Source: Flavobacteriales bacterium (GTDB lineage Bacteria; Bacteroidota; Bacteroidia; Flavobacteriales_F; PHOS-HE28). From it: DNA of 35,276 nt. The notes under the pieces were generated by a model. That model ran no database searches, was not told the DNA's origin, and was given only the letters and a program-made list of their open reading frames with translations. Position numbers and translations under genes: made by a program. Shown in pieces: positions 9,209 through 16,165 of this stretch; within the stretch, counting starts at the first letter, position 1, and each line of letters opens with the position of its first letter. The stretch is from contig JAGNSU010000029.1 of assembly GCA_017987895.1 (NCBI GenBank), positions 1 to 35,276 on the forward strand, given 5' to 3'.

Positions 9209-9310
9209 CCCGGTTGCGAGGGGGAGGGATGGTCGTTCGAGCGCACCGGGCCGAAGCGGTTCGATCGATCAACATCTTTTCACATCCCGCCCGTGGGGAT
9301 GAGCGAATGA

Positions 9311-9344
9311 AAAAGCCCCTCCGCCGGGAGGCGGAGGGGCTTTT
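9311..9344 (-). terminator. Intrinsic terminator after the RRM gene
   Basis: AAAAGCCCCTCCGCC (9311-9325) and GGCGGAGGGGCTTTT (9330-9344) form a perfect 15-bp stem with a GGGA loop. A-rich and T-rich ends lie on both sides, so it would work in either direction. It lies 17 bp past the stop codon of the RRM gene. Confidence 0.85.
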
Positions 9345-9361
9345 GATCTTCAGGGTTGAGC

Positions 9362-9763
9362 TTAATACTCGTCGCGACGCGATCCACCACCGCGATCGCT
9401 GCGATAGCCGCCCCGATCACCGCCGCGGTCTCCACCACCACCGCCATTGCCACCGCGGTATCCACCGCGATCGCCACCACCGCTGCGGCCACCACCGCCG
9501 AAGCTGGGACGGTCACCTTCGGTGCGAGGGCGTGCCTCGTTCACCACCAGGTCCCGGCCGTGGAAGTTCTTTCCATTGGTGCCTTCGATGGCAGCTCGTC
9601 CGGCATCATCGTTGGCCATTTCCACGAACCCGAAGCCACGGCTGCGGTTGGTGGCTTTGTCCATGATGATCTTCGCAGATGTCACTTCTCCGAACGGGGA
9701 AAAAAGCTCGTGGAGATCCTGGTCCTTCACTGAGTAAGGCACGTTGGCGACGTAAATGTTCAT
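9362..9763 (-). CDS. Glycine-rich single-RRM RNA-binding protein
   Basis: The 133-residue protein starts at MNIYVANVPYS. The frame is open further upstream, but the RRM fold begins exactly here. It has one RRM (about 1-80) with RNP2 IYVANV (3-8) and RNP1 RGFGFVEM (42-49), including the aromatic residues that stack on RNA bases. The C-terminal tail (about 88-133) is almost entirely G, R, D, S and Y in RGG/RGGY repeats, ending RRDEY. Such proteins are common in Bacteroidota and Cyanobacteria and act as small cytoplasmic RNA-binding or post-transcriptional regulators; some are cold-induced. The gene stands alone, divergent from the efflux adaptor gene and followed by a strong terminator. Its RNA targets are unknown. 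Confidence 0.93.
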   Translation of the reverse strand: MNIYVANVPYSVKDQDLHELFSPFGEVTSAKIIMDKATNRSRGFGFVEMANDDAGRAAIEGTNGKNFHGRDLVVNEARPRTEGDRPSFGGGGRSGGGDRGGYRGGNGGGGGDRGGDRGGYRSDRGGGSRRDEY

Positions 9764-10077
9764 GAGTTCTACTGACTGGGTTTTGTTGGTCCTTGCCTGT
9801 ACCCCCGTGGTCTCGCCAAAGCACAGGGGGGCCTTTGGGCGGAGCGAATGTAGACAGTTTTCGGATCCCGGCAAGCCCGGCAAGGGCTGGGGAACGACCG
9901 CAGGCCCATGCGCCGGGCCGCCTAACCATTCGTCACAGGCATCGCTGGCCCGCACATATCTCTTTCATGGGTCGTGGCGCCGTGAGAACATTGCGGACCC
10001 CTGTTGCCGCGGTCCCGCTGTGCTCACCGAAGCCTTTTGGAAGGATACGGCCTGCTCGGACAACAGCCGCACTGCGC
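9764..10077. other. Divergent intergenic region, no gene seen
   Basis: These 314 bp separate the leftward RRM gene from the rightward adaptor gene and should hold both promoters. I saw no convincing -33/-7 pair, no strong hairpin and no separate small gene. An in-frame ATG at 9967 could extend the adaptor by 37 residues. That extension lacks features, and I prefer the start next to the membrane anchor. Confidence 0.5.
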
Positions 10078-11328
10078 ATGGATAGAGCTATTGATACCCG
10101 ACCTGCCCGCCGTAAGCGATTGATCGCGCTGGGCTGCCTGGGCGGCATCGGCTTGATCGTCATCGCCTTCTGGTCCAGTTCCTTTTCTACCAGCCGTGTG
10201 CGCTTGGAAGAGGCCAAGCTCCAGATCGGTACGGTGGAGAAGGGGATGTTCCGTGAGTTCATTCCTGTAACAGGAACGGTGCAGCCGATCCAAACGGTCT
10301 TCCTGGACGCACCGGAGGGCGGCACGGTGAAAAAGCGCTTCGTGGAGGACGGCCACATGGTGAAAGCCGGCGAGGCCATCATCGAGCTGAGCAATCCACA
10401 GTTGCACATGGATGCGATCAACCGCGAAGCACAGCTGCTCGACCAGCAGAACAACCTGCGCAATACGCGACTGGCCATGGACCAGCAGACCACGCGTTTG
10501 AAGGACGACCTGCTGAACCTCGACAAGGACCTGAAGCGGCTGGAGCGTGACCAGAAGATCGATGACCGCCTGGTGAAGGACTCACTGCTTGCGCAGAACA
10601 CCTACCTCGGCAATAGCGAGAACCTCCAGTACATGCGCGAGAAGCGCAAGCTCGTTGCCGCGAACGTGCGCAGCGATTCGCTCTTCCGCATGAGCCAGGT
10701 CGGCTCGATCACGAACAACCTCGCCCTTATCGACCAGAACCTCGCCTTCCTGCGCGAGAACCTGCAGAACCTCGTTATCAAGGCGCCGATCGATGGTCAG
10801 CTCAGCGGCCTGAACGTGGAACTGGGACAGACCAAGCAACGCGGCGAACGCATCGCGCAGATCGACGTGCTCGATGGGTTCAAGGTGCGCGCTAGGATCC
10901 CCGAACACTATGTGAGCCGCATCAGCATCGGATTGAACGGGACGTTCACCCACGCAGGGAAGGAACACGCGATCGAGATCTTCAAGGTGTATCCGGAAGT
11001 GAGCAACGGCGAGTTCGATGTGGATCTGCGGTTCGTGGAAGCGGCGCCCGAAGGCATACGTCGCGGGCAGACCTTCCAAGTGCGACTACAGTTGAGCGAG
11101 GACATGCAAGCCGTGATGTTGCCGCGCGGCCCGTTCTTCCAGGATACCGGGGGTCAGTGGGTTTACGTGATCGATGCCGAAGGCACCGCGACCAAGCGCT
11201 CGGTGAAGCTCGGCCGCCAGAACCCCGACATGTACGAAGTGCTCGAAGGGCTGCAACCTGGTGATCGCGTTGTTACCAGCCGCTACGCCGCTTTCAATGA
11301 CGCTGACGAACTCATCATCCAACAGTAA
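10078..11328 (+). CDS. HlyD/MacA-like periplasmic adaptor of an efflux system
   Basis: The start at 10078 puts a basic segment (RPARRKRL) right before a single membrane anchor (about 15-33), the normal layout for this family; the product is 416 residues. After the anchor comes a first half beta-barrel/lipoyl segment (EKGMFREFIPVTGTVQPI, then DGHMVKAGEAIIELSNPQLH). A long coiled coil (about 112-225) follows, rich in Q, L, R, D and N. The second lipoyl half reads IKAPIDGQLSGLNVELGQ, and a C-terminal membrane-proximal region ends near LQPGDRVVTSRY. Adaptors of this type link an inner-membrane pump to an outer-membrane channel. The MacB-type ATPase gene lies 36 bp downstream, so this is the MacA-like partner of an ABC efflux pump. 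No TolC-like channel gene is in the window. Confidence 0.88.
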   Translation: MDRAIDTRPARRKRLIALGCLGGIGLIVIAFWSSSFSTSRVRLEEAKLQIGTVEKGMFREFIPVTGTVQPIQTVFLDAPEGGTVKKRFVEDGHMVKAGEAIIELSNPQLHMDAINREAQLLDQQNNLRNTRLAMDQQTTRLKDDLLNLDKDLKRLERDQKIDDRLVKDSLLAQNTYLGNSENLQYMREKRKLVAANVRSDSLFRMSQVGSITNNLALIDQNLAFLRENLQNLVIKAPIDGQLSGLNVELGQTKQRGERIAQIDVLDGFKVRARIPEHYVSRISIGLNGTFTHAGKEHAIEIFKVYPEVSNGEFDVDLRFVEAAPEGIRRGQTFQVRLQLSEDMQAVMLPRGPFFQDTGGQWVYVIDAEGTATKRSVKLGRQNPDMYEVLEGLQPGDRVVTSRYAAFNDADELIIQQ

Positions 11329-11364
11329 GGACCGGGAATTCCCGTCCCGACCAAACCCAGAACC

Positions 11365-12060
11365 ATGAGCCTCCTGAAAACCCAGAACCTCTCCAAAGTC
11401 TACCGCACCGATACGGTGGAGACCACCGCCCTGAACGCCGTGGACATCGCCATCGGCCAGGGTGAGTTCGTCGCCATCATGGGCCCCAGCGGCTGTGGCA
11501 AGTCCACCCTGCTCAACATCATCGGCCTGCTCGACTCGCCCAGCAGTGGCAGCTACTTCGTTGCCGGTGAGGACGTGAGCGGCTACAACGAGCGCAAGCG
11601 TGCTGAGGTGCGCAAGAACACCATCGGCTTCGTGTTCCAGAGCTTCAACTTGATCGATGAACTCACCGTTGCCGAGAACATCGAGCTGCCGCTGATCTAC
11701 ACCGGTCTCGGCAAAGCGGAGCGCAAGCAACGCACGCAAGCGGCCATGGAGCGCATGAGCATCGCGCACCGAGCCAAGCACTTCCCGCAACAGCTGAGCG
11801 GGGGTCAGCAGCAGCGTGTCGCCATCGCTCGGGCGGTGGTGAACAACCCCAAACTCATCCTGGCCGACGAACCCACAGGGAACCTGGACAGCGCAATGGG
11901 CGAGGAGGTGATGAACCTGCTCACCGAACTGAACAAAGCCGGCACCACGATCATCATCGTAACGCACAGCTTGCGCGATGCGGGTTACGCGCAACGCACG
12001 ATCAAACTGCTGGACGGGAAAGTGGTGGCCGGTGATGTTCCGGCGAGCGCGTTGCTCTGA
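11365..12060 (+). CDS. ABC transporter ATP-binding protein, MacB/LolD type
   Basis: This is a complete 231-residue ATPase. It has Walker [10 protein letters not shown] (40-48), a Q-loop in [11 protein letters not shown] (about 90-100), the signature LSGGQQQR (144-151), Walker B LILADE (164-169) with the D-loop GNLDS, and the switch histidine in VTHS (H201). The sequence is of the class that drives FtsX/MacB-type mechanotransmission pumps rather than importers. It directly follows the adaptor gene and is probably co-transcribed with it. Unusually, no permease gene follows. The nearest candidate is the MacB-like permease starting at 17143, beyond several opposite-strand genes. Confidence 0.95.
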   Translation: MSLLKTQNLSKVYRTDTVETTALNAVDIAIGQGEFVAIMGPSGCGKSTLLNIIGLLDSPSSGSYFVAGEDVSGYNERKRAEVRKNTIGFVFQSFNLIDELTVAENIELPLIYTGLGKAERKQRTQAAMERMSIAHRAKHFPQQLSGGQQQRVAIARAVVNNPKLILADEPTGNLDSAMGEEVMNLLTELNKAGTTIIIVTHSLRDAGYAQRTIKLLDGKVVAGDVPASALL

Positions 12061-12310
12061 CCCGTGCCCGAATGGCCGCAACGTCCTTGAACGGTGCAGC
12101 GCTCATCACTGAACTGTTGTTGTTCGCGTCTTGCGGTGAGCCTGCGGCTGAAGCCAGTGCTGGGGAGGATCCTATCCTTCACCCTTCTTGGGCGGATAGT
12201 GTAATGTCCGCCTACCACATGCGCAGCGCCGCAGCCTCCGCCTTCAACGCGGTGATGTGGTGATCGAGGAAGGGTGAGGCTTCCCAATGGGCTGACGTCT
12301 TCCTGCCGGT

Positions 12311-12318
12311 TACTTTTC
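12311..12318 (+). promoter_or_regulatory. -7-like box before the HMA-AraC gene
   Basis: TACTTTTC matches seven of eight positions of TAnnTTTG and ends 11 bp before the ATG at 12330, implying a leader of only a few bases. The 12061-12310 stretch before it shows no recognisable gene. Confidence 0.35.
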
Positions 12319-12329
12319 GCCCCAACGAC

Positions 12330-12896
12330 ATGAAGCTCACGATCCGCAACATGGTGTGTGACCGCTGCAAGGCGGCTGTGAAGCGCGTGTTCGGGTCACA
12401 GCACCTGCCCGTCATGCACATCGAACTCGGCGAGGTGGAGGTGGAACGCGAGCCGCGCTCCGATGAGCTTGATGCCCTGCGCGGTGCGCTGCGGGACGAA
12501 GGCTTCGAACTGGTGGATGATCGCGATGCCACCACCATCGCCCGCATCAAGGCGGCCATCGTGAAGCTCGTACACCACGAGGGCGACCTGCAAGGCCGCG
12601 TGAAATTGGCCGATCATCTCGGCGGCCTGCTGCACAAGGAGTACTCCGGGCTCACCGCGCTGTTCACGCAAGTGGAAGGCATCACCATCGAGCAGTTCTT
12701 CCTATTGCAGCGCCTCGAGCGCGTGAAGGAGCTGATCAAGTACGGGGAGATGACCTTGAGCGAGATCGCGGATCGCAGCGGGTTCAGCAGCGTGGCGCAC
12801 TTGAGCGCGCAGTTCAAGAAGCTCACCGGCATGACGCCCTCGGCCTTCAAGGCGATGGGCATGGGGCGCACTTCGCTCGACCGCGTGGGCCGCTGA
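12330..12896 (+). CDS. AraC-family regulator with N-terminal HMA-like metal-binding motif
   Basis: This 188-residue protein joins two parts. Residues 1-65 resemble a heavy-metal-associated (HMA) fold: MKLTIRNMVCDRCKAAVKRV contains the CxxC pair C10 and C13, followed by beta-strand and helix patterns (MHIELGEVEVER; LRGALRDEGFELV). Residues about 95-175 form a complete AraC DNA-binding domain with two helix-turn-helix units (LADHLGGLLHKEYSGLTALF; MTLSEIADRSGFSSVAHLSAQF, then LTGMTPSAFK). It is much shorter than usual AraC proteins because the small HMA-like segment replaces the sugar-binding cupin. Similar short HMA-AraC proteins occur elsewhere in Bacteroidota, often near metal-transport genes. 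The likely role is direct sensing of copper or another soft metal and control of neighbouring genes. Immediately downstream is the cysteine-rich peptide gene, 86 bp away on the same strand. Confidence 0.85.
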   Translation: MKLTIRNMVCDRCKAAVKRVFGSQHLPVMHIELGEVEVEREPRSDELDALRGALRDEGFELVDDRDATTIARIKAAIVKLVHHEGDLQGRVKLADHLGGLLHKEYSGLTALFTQVEGITIEQFFLLQRLERVKELIKYGEMTLSEIADRSGFSSVAHLSAQFKKLTGMTPSAFKAMGMGRTSLDRVGR

Positions 12897-12924
12897 TGTA
12901 AACCTTTCCGAAGTTGATGTAACG

Positions 12925-12952
12925 CCCAAGGCCTTGGGTGCGGGGACTTTTG
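12925..12952 (+). promoter_or_regulatory. 14-bp palindrome and -7 box before the cysteine-rich peptide
   Basis: CCCAAGGCCTTGGG (12925-12938) is a perfect palindrome. A -7-like box GACTTTTG (12945-12952) begins 6 bp after it, and the peptide ATG is 30 bp further on. The palindrome therefore lies between the -7 box and the expected -33 position, where spacer-binding metal regulators act. No good -33 TTG is at normal spacing, which would fit a promoter that needs an activator. Confidence 0.45.
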
Positions 12953-12982
12953 CGTCGTCGAACAACAAAAACCATCGACGCC

Positions 12983-13117
12983 ATGAAAAACCCGATGAAG
13001 TCGGCCGAAGAGGCCCAAGCCAACTGCAGCAACACGAGCTGCACCTGCACCACTTGTACCTGCGGCATCACCTGCCCCGGCGAAGGCTGCGACTGCGGTT
13101 GCAGCTGCTGCAAGTGA
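12983..13117 (+). CDS. Cysteine-rich metallothionein-like peptide
   Basis: A 44-codon gene encodes 11 cysteines in the last 30 residues, at positions 15, 20, 22, 25, 27, 31, 36, 38, 40, 42 and 43. The N-terminal 14 residues (MKNPMKSAEEAQAN) contain none. The cysteines form CxC, CxxC and CC patterns (CTCTTC, CDCGCSCCK at the end) with T, S and G between them. There are no aromatic residues and no signal peptide, so it should be cytoplasmic. This is the composition of metallothioneins, which bind Cu(I), Zn or Cd in thiolate clusters, but it is not the histidine-containing SmtA/BmtA form. The ATG follows a -7 box and the leader ends in GACGCC. A terminator-like hairpin follows 8 bp after the stop. 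The neighbouring HMA-AraC gene supports a metal role. Metal binding and specificity are inferred. Confidence 0.75.
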   Translation: MKNPMKSAEEAQANCSNTSCTCTTCTCGITCPGEGCDCGCSCCK

Positions 13118-13125
13118 ACCGGCCA

Positions 13126-13151
13126 GCGGGGGCGGACCTGTCCGCCCCCGC
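13126..13151 (+). terminator. GC-rich hairpin after the cysteine-rich peptide
   Basis: GCGGGGGCGGA (13126-13136) pairs perfectly with TCCGCCCCCGC (13141-13151) around a CCTG loop, and the stem can extend outward with small bulges (GCCAG/CTGGC). No T-run follows, so it is a terminator candidate or an mRNA-stabilising 3' hairpin. Confidence 0.55.
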
Positions 13152-13274
13152 CCTGGCAGGGCAGAAGAGGATCGACCACCAAACCTCGAACAGGTCCTCA
13201 ACGGATCGAACTGGTCGGAAATCATCGCGGAACTTCTCCTCGGAGGGTGGAGAAGGATCGGTGAGGATGTGAAG

Positions 13275-13293
13275 GCCCGGCCTTAGGCCGGGC
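13275..13293. other. Small GC hairpin
   Basis: GCCCGGCC-TTA-GGCCGGGC is an 8-bp perfect stem with a 3-base loop. It lies in the non-coding stretch between the cysteine-rich peptide and the T9SS-tail remnant. Function unknown. Confidence 0.4.
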
Positions 13294-13526
13294 TAAAGTC
13301 CAAGCCCGACCCAAAGCTTTGCGAGAGGCACGCCCTCGTCGCTCAGGACACCTCACGCCACCGCCCGGTGCTCTATGATGCCACGGGGCGCAAGTTCACT
13401 GACATCGCGTTGAACGGCGCCCGCACCTTCGACACGCACGGCATGAACGAAGGCATCTACTGGCTGATGATCCGTGCGCTGGATGGTGCCTTGCTCTCAC
13501 GTCAGCGCCTGATCATCGCCGGTTGA
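13287..13526 (+). pseudogene. Remnant of a T9SS sorting-domain gene
   Basis: After an in-frame TAG (13284-13286) the frame is open to TGA at 13524-13526. From 13350 on it reads like the last 55-60 residues of a T9SS type A sorting domain: RPVLYDATGRKF, then MNEGIYWLMIRALDGALLS and RQRLIIAG. No ATG with a plausible secretion leader exists and the rest of the protein is missing. This is therefore best read as the 3' stub of a deleted or rearranged secreted-protein gene. The body may have been lost when the metal-resistance genes to the left arrived, but that is inference. Confidence 0.6.
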
Positions 13527-13543
13527 TCGAACGCTGAACGTTC

Positions 13544-13583
13544 AACGACCCGTTCATGCGCTTATCCGTGTGAACGGGTCGTT
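13544..13583. terminator. Hairpin between T9SS remnant and dioxygenase gene
   Basis: AACGACCCGTTCA (13544-13556) and TGAACGGGTCGTT (13571-13583) are a perfect 13-bp inverted repeat with a 14-base loop. It lies between the rightward T9SS remnant and the end of the leftward dioxygenase gene, and is followed by TCGTTCGT rather than a clean T-run. It probably ends transcription from one or both sides. Confidence 0.6.
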
Positions 13584-13619
13584 CGTTCGTGGTCGGCGTA
13601 TCGTGGCTCGGTCCGAAGC

Positions 13620-14510
13620 TCAGGCCTTGTCGATCTTCACAGAGGTCATGGTGAGCGATCCGCCCAGAGGCTTGTCGTTGAAGAGCGTGACTTGTTCATC
13701 GGTGTTCTTCAGCGCGAGCGTATAGAGCAACGGCAGGTAGTGCTCAGCGGATGGGATGGCGAGCTGGAACGCGCGACCCTGTGCTTGATAGTTCACCAAG
13801 GAGGCGTGATCGTCGTTTCGGATGAAGCGGTTCATCTTTTCGCGTGCCTCAAGCGCCCAATCGTAACCGTAAGCGTCGGCGTTCAGCTTGTCCCAGGCCA
13901 CCATGCCCAGGTTGTGTACCATGTTGCCGCTGCCGATGATGAGCACGCCTTTGTCGCGCAAGGAGGCGATCTCCTTCGCCAGTGCGTAGTGTTGCGCCGG
14001 TGACAGGCTGTAGTCGATGCTCATCTGGATCACGGGCACATCGGCGTTCGGGTACAGGTGCTTCACCACGCTCCACGCGCCGTGATCGAGGCCCCACTGG
14101 TGGTCGAGCACCATATCGGTGCTCTTTACCAATCGTTTCGTTTCCGCAGCGAGCTTCGGACTTCCCGGCGCCGGGTACTGCACATCGAACAATGCCTTGG
14201 GGAAGCCGCCGAAATCATGGATCGTTTGCGGATGTTCCATCGCCGTCACCTGCGTGCCGCGCGTCTCCCAGTGCGCGCTGACCACCAGGACCGCCTGCGG
14301 GCGCGGCACCTCGCTGCCCACCTTGCGGAAGCCGGCCACGAACTCGTTCTCCTCGATCGCGTTCATCGGACTGCCGTGGCCGAGGAAGAGCACGGGCATG
14401 CGCTCTGTCGTCTTGAACGGTTCGGTGATGCGGGTGAGATCGTTGAGTTTCATGGCGGCTCCTGCCAGGGGCAGTGTGGCTAGTGAGAGGAGGAACTTCT
14501 TGCGGTCCAT
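13620..14510 (-). CDS. ygiD: YgiD/DODA-type extradiol dioxygenase (class III, LigB-like)
   Basis: This 296-residue protein matches the YgiD (4,5-DOPA extradiol dioxygenase) family over its full length. Likely metal ligands are in LFLGHGSPMNAI (H45), VVSAHWETRG (H80) and GSGNMVHNLG (H199). Further conserved histidines are in TIHDFGGFP (H98) and WGLDHGAWSV (H143). The N-terminus MDRKKFLLSLATLPLAGAAMKL is hydrophobic; Bacteroidota members of the family often start this way, and it may or may not be an export signal. The enzyme family opens catechol rings with a bound Fe(II) or Zn. The physiological substrate in bacteria is not settled. It is the last gene of a leftward group with YceI and AraC genes, separated from YceI by a 94-bp stretch holding a large inverted repeat. 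Confidence 0.88.
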   Translation of the reverse strand: MDRKKFLLSLATLPLAGAAMKLNDLTRITEPFKTTERMPVLFLGHGSPMNAIEENEFVAGFRKVGSEVPRPQAVLVVSAHWETRGTQVTAMEHPQTIHDFGGFPKALFDVQYPAPGSPKLAAETKRLVKSTDMVLDHQWGLDHGAWSVVKHLYPNADVPVIQMSIDYSLSPAQHYALAKEIASLRDKGVLIIGSGNMVHNLGMVAWDKLNADAYGYDWALEAREKMNRFIRNDDHASLVNYQAQGRAFQLAIPSAEHYLPLLYTLALKNTDEQVTLFNDKPLGGSLTMTSVKIDKA

Positions 14511-14519
14511 GCGGGGGAG

Positions 14520-14599
14520 TTCACCACAGAGTCACAGAGACACGGAGCAGAATGCTTGAGGGTCCTACCTTCTCTGTGCCTCGGTGCCTCTGTGGTGAA
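14520..14599. repeat. Imperfect 30-bp inverted repeat with 8-bp internal period
   Basis: Arms 14520-14549 and 14570-14599 are inverted copies differing at 5 of 30 positions; the outer 12 bp (TTCACCACAGAG) are perfect. Within each arm the motif CACAGAG or a variant recurs every 8 bp. This looks like the widespread CACAGAG-type intergenic element seen in many environmental genomes. It lies just after the YceI stop codon and may terminate that transcript. Confidence 0.75.
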
Positions 14600-14604
14600 A
14601 GTAT

Positions 14605-15162
14605 TTACTGCTTCACGAATTGCACTTCGGCGTTGATGCGTACGTCATCGCTCACCAGCACACCGCCGGTCTCCAGCGCGGCGTTCCAGTTCAGGCCCCA
14701 ATCCTTGCGGTTGATCGTGCCGCTCAGCGTGAAGCCCGCTTTCTCATTGCCCCACGGATCGGTGTTGATGCCGCCGAACTCCACGTCAAGTGTTACGGGC
14801 TTGGTGATGCCCTTGATGGTGAGGTCTCCGGTCAGTTTGTAGTCGGTGCCGCTCACGTGCTCCATGCCCGTGCTGTTGAACTCCAAGTGCGGGTGCTTCT
14901 CCGCATCGAAGAAGTCGGCGCCGCGCAGGTGCTTGTCGCGGTTCTCATCGTTGGTGAAGATCGCTGCGGCATCCATCGTTGCATGCACGCGGGCGTGGCT
15001 GAAGTCCGTGCCGACGGCTTCGATGCTGGCGTTGAACTTCTGGAATTCGCCCTTCACGTTGGAGATCATCAAGTGCTTCACCTTGAAGGCGAGTTCGCTG
15101 TGCGAGGGGTCCAACGCCCATTTCGTGCGGATGGCGGTGGTGGTCGTTGCTGTTGTGCTCAT
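14605..15162 (-). CDS. YceI family protein
   Basis: The start at 15162 gives 185 residues. The frame is open upstream, but promoter-like sequence lies there. The YceI lipocalin-like fold is recognisable throughout: WALDPSHSELAFKVKHLMISNVKGEF near the start, DAAAIFTNDENRDKHLRGADFFDAEKHPHLEFNS in the middle, and DLTIKGITKPVTLDVEF and WGLNWNAALETGGVLVSDDV near the end. YceI proteins have a long hydrophobic pocket and bind isoprenoid or amide lipids. This one has no signal peptide (MSTTATTTTAIRTKW), so it should be cytoplasmic, like many Bacteroidota members. It lies 84 bp downstream of the AraC gene and has its own promoter-like block. The ligand is unknown. Confidence 0.93.
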   Translation of the reverse strand: MSTTATTTTAIRTKWALDPSHSELAFKVKHLMISNVKGEFQKFNASIEAVGTDFSHARVHATMDAAAIFTNDENRDKHLRGADFFDAEKHPHLEFNSTGMEHVSGTDYKLTGDLTIKGITKPVTLDVEFGGINTDPWGNEKAGFTLSGTINRKDWGLNWNAALETGGVLVSDDVRINAEVQFVKQ

Positions 15163-15171
15163 GGCTGTTGT

Positions 15172-15200
15172 TGTTTGATGGAACAAAGGTGCCCGCACCC
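15172..15200 (-). promoter_or_regulatory. Promoter block of the YceI gene
   Basis: On the minus strand a -7-like box CACCTTTG (15184-15191) is followed by GTTCCATCAAACA. The 19-bp block 15172-15190 matches 31256-31274 before a T9SS gene with one mismatch. The segment just upstream, GGGTGCGGGCACCTTTG (15184-15200), matches 15 of 17 bases at the cysteine-rich peptide promoter. No -33 TTG sits at the usual 19-21 bp. Confidence 0.5.
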
Positions 15201-15246
15201 CGCAGCGCGCGGGTTGAACAATTCGGTAGAATGGTTGCACAGATGG

Positions 15247-16077
15247 TCAGACGACCAGCTTCCGCATCTCTTCGCGGAACTCGGTCGGTGTCTGCCCGGT
15301 GTTCTTCTTGAACACACGCGTGAAGTAGGCCTTCTCCTCGTAGCCAAGCTCGAAGCCGATCTCGCTCACAGGCTTGTCCGTGCTGATCAGCAGGTTCTTC
15401 GCTTCGATCAGCTTGCGCGTCTCGATGATCCGCGACACGCTTTGTTGCAGGATGTTCTGCGTGATGAGATTGAGGTTGCGCGCGCTCATGAAGAGTTGCG
15501 AGGCGTAGAATTCCACCTCGTGCTCCTGCCGGAAGTTCTCCTCCAGGATCCGCAGGAAATTGCTGAAGGTCTCATTGTGCGTGGCAGGTTGAGATGTCTC
15601 GTCAGGATGGAGTTTGCGGCGTTCCGAACTGATCAGCGTGAAGAGCGTGCTCAGCAGCTGACGCACCACGGCGAGGTCCGGCTCCCGCTGTCCCATCTCG
15701 TCGGCGATCATCTCGCAAAGCATGGTCAATCGCACGAAGCACCGCGCCTCCTTCAATGGGATGTTGGCATTGTCGTGGTAGAGCGAATAGAGCTGGAAGG
15801 TGGTCTCTGGGATGAACTCGCTCTTGAAGCGCAGCACCCACATGTCGCAGGCACCGTCCTTCATCGCGGGTTTCACGCGGTGCACTTTGCCCTTCGTCAC
15901 GAAACTCGCGAAGGGCGCGTCCATCACCTCCGTGCGGAAGTCGATGAAATGCTCCAAGCTGCCTGTTGCGCCCACAATGAGTTCCTCGAAATCGTGATGG
16001 TGCGGCACGTTGGCGCCGGTGGCCAGGCGCTTCACTTCCTCCGGGTCGACCTTGAAGATGCGGAAGAGCTCGTTCAT
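15247..16077 (-). CDS. AraC-family transcriptional regulator
   Basis: The ATG at 16077 gives 276 residues starting MNELFRIF; upstream sequence in the same frame looks non-coding. Residues 1-150 form a cupin-like sensor region (VPHHHDFEELIVGATGSLEHF, DFRTEVMDAPFASFVTKGKVH). Residues about 175-276 are an AraC DNA-binding domain. The first helix-turn-helix is around YASQLFMSARNLNLITQNIL, the second is in PVSEIGFELGYEEKAYFTRVF, and the domain ends KKNTGQTPTEFREEMRKL. The gene is upstream of and co-oriented with YceI and the dioxygenase, and divergent from the aspartyl protease gene (88 bp between starts). It most likely controls one or both sides. The inducer is unknown. Confidence 0.92.
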   Translation of the reverse strand: MNELFRIFKVDPEEVKRLATGANVPHHHDFEELIVGATGSLEHFIDFRTEVMDAPFASFVTKGKVHRVKPAMKDGACDMWVLRFKSEFIPETTFQLYSLYHDNANIPLKEARCFVRLTMLCEMIADEMGQREPDLAVVRQLLSTLFTLISSERRKLHPDETSQPATHNETFSNFLRILEENFRQEHEVEFYASQLFMSARNLNLITQNILQQSVSRIIETRKLIEAKNLLISTDKPVSEIGFELGYEEKAYFTRVFKKNTGQTPTEFREEMRKLVV

Positions 16078-16083
16078 GCGGAT

Positions 16084-16091
16084 CCAAGGTA
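16084..16091 (-). promoter_or_regulatory. -7-like box next to the AraC start codon
   Basis: The minus strand reads TACCTTGG, seven of eight matches to TAnnTTTG, ending 6 bp before the ATG at 16077. As with the receptor at 9194, transcription would begin at or close to the start codon. Confidence 0.35.
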
Positions 16092-16165
16092 GGGCCTCGC
16101 CATGGGTAAACCATCCGTCACTCCCCCAACGCCAACGCACTCCGACCGTTCGCCCCACGCACACC

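Noticed and set aside
7359..9302. 647-codon plus-strand frame opposite the second receptor
   Set aside because: The receptor on the minus strand has signal peptide, plug and barrel motifs; the opposite frame has none.
11333..11344. CGGGAATTCCCG palindrome between adaptor and ATPase genes
   Set aside because: A short restriction-site-like palindrome in a 36-bp gap inside an obvious operon; no repeat elsewhere and no promoter next to it.
12072..12263. 63-codon plus-strand frame, and the overlapping minus-strand frame ending at 12212
   Set aside because: No leader, domain or promoter fits either one, and the minus-strand frame runs across the HMA-AraC start. Kept as non-coding.
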